64,000 bases of DNA from DASXUX01 sp036504595 (lineage in GTDB: Bacteria; Planctomycetota; SZUA-567; H5-PLA8). A model generated the notes under the pieces. The model worked only from the letters and a program-made list of their open reading frames with translations, was not told where the DNA came from and made no database searches. Positions 8,571 through 16,462 of this stretch are shown piece by piece; position 1 is the first letter of the stretch, and every line of letters starts with the position of its first letter. The stretch is taken from the NCBI GenBank assembly GCA_036504595.1, contig DASXUX010000030.1, positions 124,001-188,000 on the forward strand. Direction: 5' to 3'. The translations under genes were made by a program, and so were the position numbers.

Positions 8571-9529
8571 ACTGAAATTCCGAGCCCCGGCCCTGGGCTC
8601 TCGCCATCTTCGGCTTCTGCGACCTCCGGTTCGGGAGCGACTTCGGGCGGGGCGAAGCGCTTGTCGTGGCGCTGGCGGGCGTCGGCGAGATAACGGAAGA
8701 TGCGCTCGCGAGCGGATTCGGCGCCTGGCGTGCCTTGTGCGGCGAGCATTTCGACGTCTTGCGACAAGCGCGCGACTTCCTGCGAAAGATCCTTCAGCGC
8801 GCGGCTGAGTTCCGTCGCATTCTGTTCGGCGATATCGACCCACATCGCTGGATCGGCGGCGGCCAGCCTGGTCATATCGCGCAAGCCCGGGCCGGAAATC
8901 TGCAACGAGCGGTCGGACTGAACGCCGATCAGCGCTGCCGAAAGAAGGTGCGGCAGGTGGCTCGAACGCGCGAGAAACGCGTCGTGGTCTTCCGGAGAAA
9001 GCCGAACGGTCTTCAGGTCCAGGCTCTTCCAGAACTCCTCGACCTTGTGGTACGCTTCGTTGTCTGTATGCGGAGTCGGCGTGATCGCGCAGGACGCTCC
9101 AGCCAGAATCACCTGGTCGGCGGCTTCGATGCCTTTCTTTTCGCTGCCGGTAATCGGATGGCTTCCGACGAAGTAACACTTGGACTTCAGCCTGTGAATC
9201 ATCGCGTCCACTTGCTGGACGATCACGGCTTTAGAGGAGCCAATATCGGTAATGATCGTGCCTTCCCGGCATGCGGGAATGACAGCGGCGGCGGCATCGA
9301 GGATCGTCTTGACCGGCACACACAGAATCACCAGGTCCGCATCCTGTACGCCGGCTCGCAAATCCAGCGTGGCGTCGTCCACGGTGCCCTTGGCTCGAGC
9401 CTTCTGCACAGTGTCCAGGTTATCCGCGACACCGATCACGCGCGTGGCGCTGCCGGCTCGCCGAGCGGCCAGGCCGATCGCCCCGCCCATCATGCCCAGC
9501 CCCACAATACACAGCCGATGAACGATCAC
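8567..9529 (-). CDS. tyrA: Prephenate dehydrogenase
   Basis: TyrA oxidises prephenate to 4-hydroxyphenylpyruvate with NAD(P)+ in tyrosine synthesis. The 320-residue protein starts with a GTG at 9529 preceded by AGAGGAG at 5 bases; the frame continues to 9604 without another good start. It has the dinucleotide-binding GLGMMGGAIG at the N-terminus, DIGSSK, and the family motif SHPITGSEKKG, then a helical C-terminal domain (SSHLPHLLSAAL). The last ~30 residues are acidic and Pro-rich and lie beyond the usual family end. It is convergent with hflX, and the two stop codons overlap. Confidence 0.93.
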   Translation of the reverse strand: MIVHRLCIVGLGMMGGAIGLAARRAGSATRVIGVADNLDTVQKARAKGTVDDATLDLRAGVQDADLVILCVPVKTILDAAAAVIPACREGTIITDIGSSKAVIVQQVDAMIHRLKSKCYFVGSHPITGSEKKGIEAADQVILAGASCAITPTPHTDNEAYHKVEEFWKSLDLKTVRLSPEDHDAFLARSSHLPHLLSAALIGVQSDRSLQISGPGLRDMTRLAAADPAMWVDIAEQNATELSRALKDLSQEVARLSQDVEMLAAQGTPGAESARERIFRYLADARQRHDKRFAPPEVAPEPEVAEAEDGESPGPGLGISV

Positions 9530-9628
9530 GAATACTCCTCTCTTATCCCCTGCGGCCCCATACAAGCACTGGACTACTTCTATTCGGTCGGCTGGCACTG
9601 TCAAGAGTCCAGGTTGCGCGCTTCTCCG

Positions 9629-9741
9629 TCTCCCCCTTCCCTTGTAGGGAAGGGGGCCGGGGGGTTAGGTTTGCGGCCGAGAGTTGCGGCTCCGCCGCAA
9701 ACCCCTCCCCCGGCCCCTCCCCTCGACGGGGAGGGGAGAAC
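9629..9741. repeat. Two GC-rich palindromes, GGGAAGGGGGCCGGGGGG family
   Basis: A CCCCCTTCCCT/AGGGAAGGGGG stem at 9632-9656 is followed by a second palindrome (CCCTCCCCTC/GGGGAGGGG) at about 9699-9741. Together with the hairpin at 9777 they fill the gap between tyrA and the phosphofructokinase gene; no gene is visible from 9530 to 9885. Confidence 0.8.
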
Positions 9742-9776
9742 AGCAGCGGGCTTTGGCGTCCGCACTACGAGCGGCA

Positions 9777-9796
9777 CGCAATCCGGGAGGATTGCG
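9777..9796. repeat. CGCAATCC hairpin element, loop variant
   Basis: The CGCAATCC/GGATTGCG stem is kept with loop GGGA in place of TCCT. This copy is not at a stop codon; it lies 90 bases before the phosphofructokinase gene. Confidence 0.75.
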
Positions 9797-9885
9797 CCAC
9801 AAAGACACGCGACCTCTGCGGTTGAACTTCGGCTGCTGCGCCGTACAGTGAACGCGTTGATATCTGGCAGGAGGAGGGAATTCAG

Positions 9886-11178
9886 ATGGCGAAAGGGAAT
9901 GGCAGCGTGTCGATCTCCAGCGGGTTGGTGGGCAACGCGGTCTTCGCGCAATCGGGCGGGCCGACGACGGTCATCAACGCATCGATGACAGGCGCGGTGC
10001 TCGAAGCGCTGAAGCACGGCAAGGTTTTCAAGAACCTCTACGGCGCGAAGAACGGCATTCTGGGCGTGCTGAATGAGGAACTCTTTGATTTCCGCAAGGA
10101 GAATCCGCACGACTTGAAAGCGCTGCGCACCACGCCTGCCGCCGCCGCCGGCTCCTGCCGCTACAAGGTGAAGAACGAGGCCGACTACGGGCGCATCGTC
10201 GAAATTTTCCAGGCGCACAACATCCGCTACTTCTTCTATGCCGGCGGAAACGACAGCATGGACACGGCCGACAAAGTCTCCCGCCTGGCCGGCGACAAGC
10301 ACTACGAACTGTGCGCCGTCGGCATCCCCAAGACGATCGACAACGACCTGGCCTGCACCGATCACTGCCCCGGATTCGGAAGCGTCGCCAAATACAATGC
10401 GACGATGGTGATGGAAGCCGGCCGCGACACCGAAGCGCTCTACACGCACGACACGATCACGGTCCAGGAAGTCATGGGCCGCAACGCCGGCTGGATCGCC
10501 GCCTCCTGCGGGCTGGCTCACCGCAACGAAGAAGACGCCCCGCACCTCGTCTACGTGCCGGAAATTCCCGTGTCGCTCGACAAGATGGCCAGCCAAGTCC
10601 GCGACTGCCTGCGCCGTCTGGGCCGCTGCGTGATGGTCGTTTGCGAAGGCTGCAAGAACGAGAAGGGCGAGTACCTGGCGGAAATCGGCGGCGCGTTTGG
10701 ACAGGACGCCTTCGGCCACAAACAGCTTGGCGGAATTGCCGAGATGCTGGGCACATTTATTGAGAAGGAACTGGGCGCGAAGGCTCGCCGCAACAAGCCC
10801 GGCACGCTCCAGCGCAACGGCATGCACTGGGCGAGCAAGACCGACGCGGATGAAGCCTTCATGTGCGGACAGGCGGCGGTGCGCGCGGCCGTGAACGGAA
10901 GCAGCGGTTACATGGTGACGCTGGTGCGCAAGAGCAATAAGCCGTACACCTGCGTGACGGGTCTGGCCAGGCTGAGCGACGTAGCTAATGGCGAGTCCCT
11001 CCTGCCGCGGCAATTTATGGACGAAACCGGGACGCAGATTTCGAAGAAGTTCCGCGAGTACCTCATCCCGCTCGTCCAGGGCGAAGTGAAAGTTCCGATG
11101 GGCAAAGACGGCCTGCCGGAATATGTGCGGTTGAAGCGGAAACTGATCGCCAAGAAATGCGCGGACTGGAAGCGGTAA
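9886..11178 (+). CDS. Phosphofructokinase, probably pyrophosphate-dependent
   Basis: This 430-residue enzyme phosphorylates fructose 6-phosphate. The ATG follows AGGAGGAGGG. Active-site motifs are QSGGPT (22-27), GGNDSM (120-125), PKTIDND (148-154), PGFGSVAKYN and MGRNAGWIA. In the ATP-dependent enzyme the second motif is GGDGS and the third PGTIDND. Asp in the position of the second-motif Gly, and Lys149 in place of Gly, are the known marks of PPi-specific enzymes, so PPi is the likely phosphoryl donor and the reaction is reversible. Asn122 replaces the usual metal-binding Asp; I recall this GGNDS form in other long PFKs. It serves glycolysis or gluconeogenesis. A heptamer hairpin follows the stop. 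Confidence 0.92.
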   Translation: MAKGNGSVSISSGLVGNAVFAQSGGPTTVINASMTGAVLEALKHGKVFKNLYGAKNGILGVLNEELFDFRKENPHDLKALRTTPAAAAGSCRYKVKNEADYGRIVEIFQAHNIRYFFYAGGNDSMDTADKVSRLAGDKHYELCAVGIPKTIDNDLACTDHCPGFGSVAKYNATMVMEAGRDTEALYTHDTITVQEVMGRNAGWIAASCGLAHRNEEDAPHLVYVPEIPVSLDKMASQVRDCLRRLGRCVMVVCEGCKNEKGEYLAEIGGAFGQDAFGHKQLGGIAEMLGTFIEKELGAKARRNKPGTLQRNGMHWASKTDADEAFMCGQAAVRAAVNGSSGYMVTLVRKSNKPYTCVTGLARLSDVANGESLLPRQFMDETGTQISKKFREYLIPLVQGEVKVPMGKDGLPEYVRLKRKLIAKKCADWKR

Positions 11179-11184
11179 CAGATC

Positions 11185-11255
11185 GTCATTGGTCATTAGC
11201 CATTGGTCATTGGTGCGGCTGCGAGACCAATGACTAATGACCAATGACCAATGAC
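11185..11255. repeat. Inverted heptamer arrays, TCATTGG type, copy 2
   Basis: Left arm 11185-11213 (TCATTGG, TCATTAG, CCATTGG, TCATTGG); right arm 11226-11255 (units AATGACT, AATGACC, AATGACC). Loop of 12 bases. It fills the gap between phosphofructokinase and the DUF6941-like gene. Confidence 0.9.
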
Positions 11256-11268
11256 AAAGGACGCAACT

Positions 11269-11673
11269 ATGGTTAAGCCCATCCTGCTCGCTCTGGTATT
11301 GTGCGACACCATCATTCGCGAAGCCAGTACCAACAAGGTTTCGCTGATCGGCACCTTCAACGGCATCTATGCGAACACATTTCCGTGCACGCACTACAGC
11401 CTCAGTATTTACATCGCGATCACCGAAGGCCGCGGCGTCGTGCCGTGCAAACTGCGCATGACGTCGCTGGACTCCAACAAGCTGATCTTCGATCTGCCCG
11501 GCCAGATTGAATTCAGCGGGCCGACGAGCATCAGCGAACTGGTTTTCCAACTTCAGCAAATCCGCTTTGAACACCCCGGGGTTTATGCAATCGAATTCTG
11601 GGCCGACGGCGAACTGCTCGGCAGCCGCAAGCTCAGCGCCCAAAAGATCGAGCAGCAGCAGCGGCCCACGTGA
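11269..11673 (+). CDS. DUF6941-like conserved hypothetical protein
   Basis: This 134-residue protein starts at ATG 11269 with AAAGGA 7 bases before it; an earlier ATG at 11251 lies inside the heptamer repeat. The sequence ALVLCDTIIREASTNKVSL and then IGTFNGIYANTFPC is the pattern of the DUF6941 family, which from memory is frequent in planctomycetes and has no known function. It is predicted cytoplasmic, with a beta-rich remainder (LVFQLQQIRFEHPGVYAIEF). The C-terminus is Gln-rich. It may be read together with the next gene, 60 bases downstream. Confidence 0.8.
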   Translation: MVKPILLALVLCDTIIREASTNKVSLIGTFNGIYANTFPCTHYSLSIYIAITEGRGVVPCKLRMTSLDSNKLIFDLPGQIEFSGPTSISELVFQLQQIRFEHPGVYAIEFWADGELLGSRKLSAQKIEQQQRPT

Positions 11674-11679
11674 ACGGCA

Positions 11680-11710
11680 GGGTATGGGGTCTGGGGTATA
11701 GGGTATAGGG
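11680..11710. repeat. Heptamer array, GGGTATA type
   Basis: Four 7-base units (GGGTATG, GGGTCTG, GGGTATA, GGGTATA) immediately after the DUF6941-like gene. No inverted arm is visible here. Confidence 0.85.
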
Positions 11711-11733
11711 AAGGCTGGAACATCGGAATCGGC

Positions 11734-12291
11734 ATGCGCGCATCTCGCTTCATTCTCGCTCTCTTGTCCTGTGTGCTCGTGGGATGCGTTCGCGCGGCGG
11801 ACGAAAAAAGCCCGTCCGAACTGGTCACGCATTTCATCACCGCCGATACCGAAGAGGCTCGCGAGGACGCGGCGCGAAAACTGCGGGTACTCGGCGCGGC
11901 GGCTCTTCCCGCGTTGCGGGAGGCCAAGCCGGACAAGGACGACGCCTACCGCCGCGTGCGCGACCTGCTGACGGCCATTGCGGCCGACGCGGCCAAGGTC
12001 GAGGCCGCCGACGCGACAAGCCTGCACGATTTGGCTCGCGAGGAGGCGCTGGCTCACCGCTACGCCAACGCCGAAAAGCTTTACCGCCGAGCGCACCAGA
12101 TTTATTCCAAGCTGAAGGAGGACGCCGACGAGCGCAAGGACAAGGTCAAGACGCAGCGCTACAAAGATGCGCGCGATGTCTGCGAAAAGATGAAGGACAA
12201 AGCCGCGCGCAAAGCCAAAGGCGACAAAGGCGGCTACAACCTCGGCTTCATCCGCGTCGGCCAGCAGGACAACAGCGACGACTGGGAGTAA
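11734..12291 (+). CDS. Putative lipoprotein with HEAT-like and charged helical regions
   Basis: This 185-residue protein begins with a lipoprotein signal: basic start, hydrophobic stretch, and lipobox LVGC with the lipidated Cys at residue 18. Residues ~26-75 (TADTEEAREDAARKLRVLG, then ALPALREA) resemble a HEAT-repeat pair. Residues ~105-160 (AEKLYRRAHQIYSKLKE, then many Lys/Asp/Arg) form a highly charged helix, possibly a coiled coil. No enzymatic motif is seen. A heptamer hairpin follows, and the convergent DUF4954 gene ends 54 bases away. Confidence 0.72.
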   Translation: MRASRFILALLSCVLVGCVRAADEKSPSELVTHFITADTEEAREDAARKLRVLGAAALPALREAKPDKDDAYRRVRDLLTAIAADAAKVEAADATSLHDLAREEALAHRYANAEKLYRRAHQIYSKLKEDADERKDKVKTQRYKDARDVCEKMKDKAARKAKGDKGGYNLGFIRVGQQDNSDDWE

Positions 12292-12295
12292 TTCA

Positions 12296-12359
12296 AAAGT
12301 AAAAAGTAAAAATTGGAGCCGACCACTAATTTTAATTTTGACTTTTTAATTTTTAATTT
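12296..12359. repeat. Inverted AT-rich heptamer arrays, AAAAGTA type
   Basis: Left arm 12296-12315 (AAAAGTA, AAAAGTA, AAAATTG) and right arm 12328-12359 (TTTTAAT, TTTGACT, TTTTAAT units). The right arm runs into the DUF4954 gene and encodes its last residues QIKN and stop. Confidence 0.85.
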
Positions 12360-14322
12360 GTTTCATCAGTCCGTCGATCTCTTCGCTATACTCTGCGGCT
12401 TCCTGCACAGTAATCCGCACAAACGTGTCGTCCTTCGCCGGCAGGTGGATGCTCGCGTAATCCGGGATAATCCGCACGCCGCGGAAATCGTCCTTCTCTT
12501 TGGCCAGCAGCGTGTCGTGAGCCATCTTGTGGTAGGCGTCGGCCAGTTCCCGCAGCATGGCCTTGACGCTCAGGCCGGGGAATTCGGCCAGCAGCAGAGC
12601 CAGCTCGTGCTCGTAGCGATGGTCGCCGATGTAGCCGGGCTCCAGCACCTTGCTCAAATCGCGATCGTGTTCCAGGCAGAACTTCACGCCAAAATACAGC
12701 CCCTTCAGCGCGTAGTAGCGAATGTAGAACGTGTAGGCTTTGATGCCCTGCGCGCGCGCGATCTCGCGCATGAAGTTCTTGCCCAACCCCGGAATATCCT
12801 TGTCCGTGTAGACCGGACGCTGCGCCGCATCCACGGCTCCAACCGCCCGCTGAGCGGCTGCGCGCGCGGGCGTCAGAGCCCGCTCGGCATTTTGCAGAGC
12901 GGTCCGGGCGCGGACCATCTGGTCCACGATATCGGGGCGGAAGACTTCGAACCCGGAGAGCGCCCGGCTGGCTCGGTTGCGCACGGCGTACTTGCGTTCG
13001 TTGCGCCGGATCGCGTAGATGTTGTCGCTCAACACCCAGCCCGGGAAAATCTCGTTGTACGCCGGTGAAACGCCCGGAATGCTCTCCGCGCGCACGTTGA
13101 TCAGGCTGAACGGCATCTCCACGCGCTGCGGCATCAGCGTCACGCCCGCGGCGATCAGGCTGTACGGCGCGCTCGAAAAATCAGCCGGAAATTTGACATT
13201 CACGCCCAGCCCGAAGAACACGCCTTCGCCCGGCCAGATTTCCTGGTCCGGCGCTTTGCCCGTGTGATTCGAACCCACGTTTGCGCCGTAGCCGAGATTC
13301 CCTTTGCCCTGCGGCCAGAACGCCGAAATCAGCAGGCTCTGGTGATGCATCCCGACGAACGGCCCGACCAGCGAGTTGACGCACTCGCCGGAACTCAGCA
13401 CGGAATTCTGTCCCCACAAGGAGTGCTTGAGCGAGGCGTGCGTATCCACCGAACTGAATTCGCAGCACACTGAACTTTCAACCACAGCGTGGTTTTCGAC
13501 CCGGCAGCCCCACTGGATCAGCGAATTCCGGATCGCCGCGCCGGCGCCGATGTAGACGCCTTCGTCGCTGCCGCTGAGGATCGTCGAGTTCTCGATCGAT
13601 ACCGCCGCATCGATCACCGTTTCCGGTCCGACATACACGTCCAGCAGTTTGAGCGTGTTCTGAACCACCGCGCCCGCTTCGATGACGCCTTTGCCGGAGG
13701 TCGCGTTGACGACGTACTCGGCGATCGCGCGCTCGTACGCTTCCACCTGAGCCGGAACGCGATCCGCGGCGATCTGCGCGGCCACGTCGCAGGTGATCTC
13801 CGCGTACAACGCCGTATCGCGCCCCTGCGTCTCCAGGCCCAGCGAAATGTGCTGCCCGTTGCCAAAAGAAGTCCGCCCCGAACACACAATCCGTCCGCAG
13901 CTCTGCACAACCGCGCGCGCGCCGATATGGTAATTGGCGATCAACCCGGTATTGCGCAGCAGAGCGTTGTCGCCGACGCTGACGTCTTGCAGCGTGCAGT
14001 TGTAAACGCCCGAACCGAGTTGCAGTCCGTGATCCAGGACGACCTTGTCCCGGAACTCCCCCAGCGAAACGTCGCCGCAGAAATAGCAGTCGATGATCTT
14101 TCGCGGGTTGAAGGTTTTGGGAACCCACACACGCGTCCAGTCTTCCGCCGCGTTGTTCTCAGCCTTCAGCGCGTCGATCTCCGTTGAGCTAAGCTGACGC
14201 AATCCCCGCGACGCAGGCGTCATCTCCCGGACCGCAGCCACGCCCTTCAGAAAGCTGCTCTCCTGAATCGCCTTCCGCACCGCTTCGGCGGGAACTGGTT
14301 TTTCATCGAAATGAACCGTCAT
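12346..14322 (-). CDS. DUF4954 family protein with left-handed beta-helix
   Basis: This 658-residue cytoplasmic protein matches the length and pattern of the DUF4954 family. Hexapeptide-like turns dominate residues ~75-330 (VSVGDNALLRNTGLIANYHIG, VYVGPETVIDAAVSIEN, VYIGAGAAIRNSLI), as in nucleotide-sugar acyl- or nucleotidyl-transferases with left-handed beta-helices. A conserved central motif is GYGANVGSNHTGKAPDQE (about residues 325-343). The C-terminal third is helical. Function is unknown; a sugar or nucleotide-sugar transferase role is only inference from the fold. The last residues (QIKN) and stop come from the heptamer array at 12328-12359. The start ATG has a weak GGGG upstream. Confidence 0.85.
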   Translation of the reverse strand: MTVHFDEKPVPAEAVRKAIQESSFLKGVAAVREMTPASRGLRQLSSTEIDALKAENNAAEDWTRVWVPKTFNPRKIIDCYFCGDVSLGEFRDKVVLDHGLQLGSGVYNCTLQDVSVGDNALLRNTGLIANYHIGARAVVQSCGRIVCSGRTSFGNGQHISLGLETQGRDTALYAEITCDVAAQIAADRVPAQVEAYERAIAEYVVNATSGKGVIEAGAVVQNTLKLLDVYVGPETVIDAAVSIENSTILSGSDEGVYIGAGAAIRNSLIQWGCRVENHAVVESSVCCEFSSVDTHASLKHSLWGQNSVLSSGECVNSLVGPFVGMHHQSLLISAFWPQGKGNLGYGANVGSNHTGKAPDQEIWPGEGVFFGLGVNVKFPADFSSAPYSLIAAGVTLMPQRVEMPFSLINVRAESIPGVSPAYNEIFPGWVLSDNIYAIRRNERKYAVRNRASRALSGFEVFRPDIVDQMVRARTALQNAERALTPARAAAQRAVGAVDAAQRPVYTDKDIPGLGKNFMREIARAQGIKAYTFYIRYYALKGLYFGVKFCLEHDRDLSKVLEPGYIGDHRYEHELALLLAEFPGLSVKAMLRELADAYHKMAHDTLLAKEKDDFRGVRIIPDYASIHLPAKDDTFVRITVQEAAEYSEEIDGLMKQIKN

Positions 14323-15026
14323 GCGCTAGCCCCAAACCTCGCCTGCCGCCACTTGACCATAATGCCAAAACCCAACTCCGCAAACGGGAAATTTCTTTGA
14401 TGTACCGCAGGCCTCCGACCTGCCCCCCGTCCCATCGCGCGGGCGCCCCGCCGTTGTCCAATCTTGCACATCCGTGCACATTCCCCCTTTGCACCGCCGA
14501 CGTCGCCTTGCGCCCTTCGAGGGTGTCATCGGCCTAGCTCGGCCAGCGCCTTTTCCGTTTGCTGACCGAACTAGACCGATGCCGCCTATCCCTGCATTTC
14601 CAATCACGCCCTGCGCATCAGAACCGCGACCGTCAGGGAGCGGCCGATAACGCGGGTGGCACACCCGGCCATCGTGCCGGGTGTGTGCCGAAGGCACAAG
14701 AAGCCCTTAAGAGAGGCCCGTGCCGCAGAGCCCGCGCCCTTTTTCTGAACCGGCCCCGCTGCAGTTCCTCCGCCAGATTGCCCGTGAGTGCTGTCCACCG
14801 CTGCACCTGTGTGCACAGCCCCTGTACCGCAGGCCTCCGGCCTGCCCGCCGCTTCGTAGTGCGGGCTTCCCGCCCGCTTCCCCGGCCGGCTGGCTTCCAA
14901 CTGCCCATTTCCCCCTCGAATTTCCGCCTTCCGCGCCCCGTTCTTCGCGCTCACCCAACACTGCCCCCCCGCCAGTCTCACCAACCCCAGCCCGAATCGC
15001 AAAACTGAGCCCTGCCTTCGTTCTCG
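14323..15026. other. Gene-free stretch with palindromes
   Basis: No supported coding frame is seen. It holds two copies of the palindrome TACCGCAGGCCTCCGGCCTGC (14402-14422 with one change, and 14824-14846), a GTGCGGGC/GCCCGC palindrome near 14863-14880, and a GCCGGGTGTGTGCCG stretch near 14676. The last 80 bases are pyrimidine-rich. No tRNA-like or riboswitch-like fold was recognised. Confidence 0.6.
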
Positions 15027-16253
15027 CTACGTCACCGAGACTCCGGCTTCGCGTTTCTCTTCTCGCTGTTCCTCGCCCTTCCGCACCGCCACCGCACTCC
15101 CGGTGGTCACGCTTTCAGTTTCGCGCTCCGCCTCCTTCAAAATCTCCTCGATAATCTCCATCTCCACTTCATGCGGCGTCTTCCCAAAGCACAACAAACA
15201 CGCCCTGAAAAACCTCTGATAGCTAGAAAACCCCAGCCCCATCGCCCAAGTCGTCCGATGCCACCGCCCATCCCGCCGTGACGCCTTCAACTCCGCAAAA
15301 ATCCGATCTGCTCCGTCCCCCATCCGTTCCTCTGCGTCCTCCGCGTCCTCCGCGGTGAGCCGTATAAACTTCCTCAACTCCTCCTTAAGTTTCCCTCTCA
15401 CGCCCTCCGCCTTCAGACGATCCACCATCTCCATCGCCGACATGCCGGTGAGTTCTCGGGAGTACATCGTCAACCTTCGCTGCGAAATCCCCAGATGAAA
15501 GCAAACCACCCGCAGCGGATCCCAAAGGTACGTCCTGAACTCCATCGGATGTTCCCGAGCAAACTTGATCTCATACCGCAGCATCCACTCGACTTTCTTG
15601 ATCAGCGCGAGAATGCCGCCCGCGCGCTCATTCGGATTCATCGCCTCTTCCGTCTCGGGAAACAATTCGCTGACCTGCTGCCACAGCGGCACCTCCAGAA
15701 GCCTCTCCGCCCGCCGCCGTCGCCACTCGCGATCCTTCTGCCGAGCCCCCGCCGCGTCCTTGCCGAGTTCCTCGTACTCGTTCTCGTACTTCACGTCGTC
15801 GTCGATCGTGTCCCCTTCCTCCATCTGCTGAGCCACAATCGCCTGCCGAGCGTTCCACATCTTCATCACGCCACCGCTGAACATCGCCTCATACGGATCC
15901 TTCATCTCCTCGTCCGTCAACCCATACTTCATCCCCTCGCGAATCGCATCGTTGATCGAAGCGCCGCTTCGGTCCCCCTCTCCCCCGCGAGGGAGAGGGG
16001 TTAGGGGTGAGGGGGCCGCCTTGTGTTCCCGGCCTTGCGCTTGCGCCTCCGCATCCTTTGCCGCCCCGCCGTTCTCCCCCTTCCCTTCGAGGGAAGGGGG
16101 CCGGGGGGTTAGGTTTGCGCCCCCTTCCTCCTGGATGCGACGGGTAGCACTACTGGATTCGTTCGTGCTACCGTCATTCTGCATTCTGACTTCTGAATTC
16201 TGATCTCCCACAGCCCTGCCCTCCACTTCATCGCAAACCTTTCCACCCGTCAC
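15027..16253 (-). CDS. Hypothetical DNA-binding-like protein with a repeat-derived N-terminus
   Basis: The frame is 408 codons, but its first ~100 residues are built from repeat elements: a heptamer array (NSEVRMQND), NLTPRPPSLEGKGEN and PSPLTPLPRGGEGD from GC-rich palindromes. A further repeat encodes LTAEDAEDAEERMG near residues 299-312. The remainder is a charged helical protein; LGISQRRLTMYSRELTG and GFSSYQRFFRACLLCFGKTP resemble the two helix-turn-helix units of AraC-type regulators, including the second-unit pattern GFSSxxxFxRxFxxxFGxTP. The true start could be as late as the Met at 15932 (MKYGLTDEEM). It looks like a regulator-related protein invaded by repeats; function is unknown. 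Confidence 0.6.
   Translation of the reverse strand: MTGGKVCDEVEGRAVGDQNSEVRMQNDGSTNESSSATRRIQEEGGANLTPRPPSLEGKGENGGAAKDAEAQAQGREHKAAPSPLTPLPRGGEGDRSGASINDAIREGMKYGLTDEEMKDPYEAMFSGGVMKMWNARQAIVAQQMEEGDTIDDDVKYENEYEELGKDAAGARQKDREWRRRRAERLLEVPLWQQVSELFPETEEAMNPNERAGGILALIKKVEWMLRYEIKFAREHPMEFRTYLWDPLRVVCFHLGISQRRLTMYSRELTGMSAMEMVDRLKAEGVRGKLKEELRKFIRLTAEDAEDAEERMGDGADRIFAELKASRRDGRWHRTTWAMGLGFSSYQRFFRACLLCFGKTPHEVEMEIIEEILKEAERETESVTTGSAVAVRKGEEQREEKREAGVSVT
15327..15358. repeat. CTCTGCGTCCTCCGCG repeat inside a gene
   Basis: Direct repeats of TCCTCCGCG within the frame at 15027-16253, encoding LTAEDAEDAEERMG. It is the same family as the array at 44500-44583. Confidence 0.75.
15972..16017. 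repeat. GC-rich palindrome inside a gene, CCCTCACCCCTAACCCC family
   Basis: Palindrome with CTCTCCC/GGGAGAG stem and the flank TTAGGGGTGAGGGGG, in frame, encoding SPLTPLPRGGEGD. Confidence 0.85.
16071..16118. repeat. GC-rich palindrome inside a gene, NLTPRPPSLEGKGEN type
   Basis: CCCCCTTCCCT/AGGGAAGGGGG stem followed by CCGGGGGGTTAGG. In frame it encodes NLTPRPPSLEGKGEN. Near-identical copies lie at 9629 and 24986. Confidence 0.85.
16172..16206. repeat. Heptamer array, ATTCTGA type, inside a gene
   Basis: Four 7-base units (CATTCTG, CATTCTG, ACTTCTG, AATTCTG) read on the minus strand as part of the protein N-terminus. Confidence 0.8.
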
Positions 16254-16276
16254 CCGTCACGCCTCACTCGCCACGC
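16243..16276. repeat. Heptamer array, CACCCGT type, copy 1
   Basis: Units CACCCGT, CACCCGT, CACGCCT, CACTCGC, CACGCCA lie at the 5' edge of the gene ending at 16253. The stretch 16277-16462 beyond it has no gene; a 7-bp hairpin CCAGCGT/ACGCTGG at 16370-16387 is the only structure seen. Confidence 0.85.
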
Positions 16277-16462
16277 CACGAAAGCACGTGGCGCCTCCGT
16301 GACGATTCTGGCGTTCATTGAAAATGGTGGATCAGTCCTGCGATATTCGAGATCGCCTGGTTTCCCTCGCCAGCGTAATCACGCTGGTCCGAGATCAATA
16401 TGAGTCAGCACGATCTCCACATTTTGTATATCACCGATATTCCAAATATCAACCTAAATTGC

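Noticed and set aside
9601..12096. Long minus-strand open frame of 831 codons
   Set aside because: It lies antisense to the phosphofructokinase, DUF6941 and lipoprotein genes and its product is His/Gln/Arg-rich without a domain.
14676..14700. GCCGGGTGTGTGCCG stretch as a riboswitch
   Set aside because: Only a short hairpin; no conserved riboswitch core or downstream target gene.
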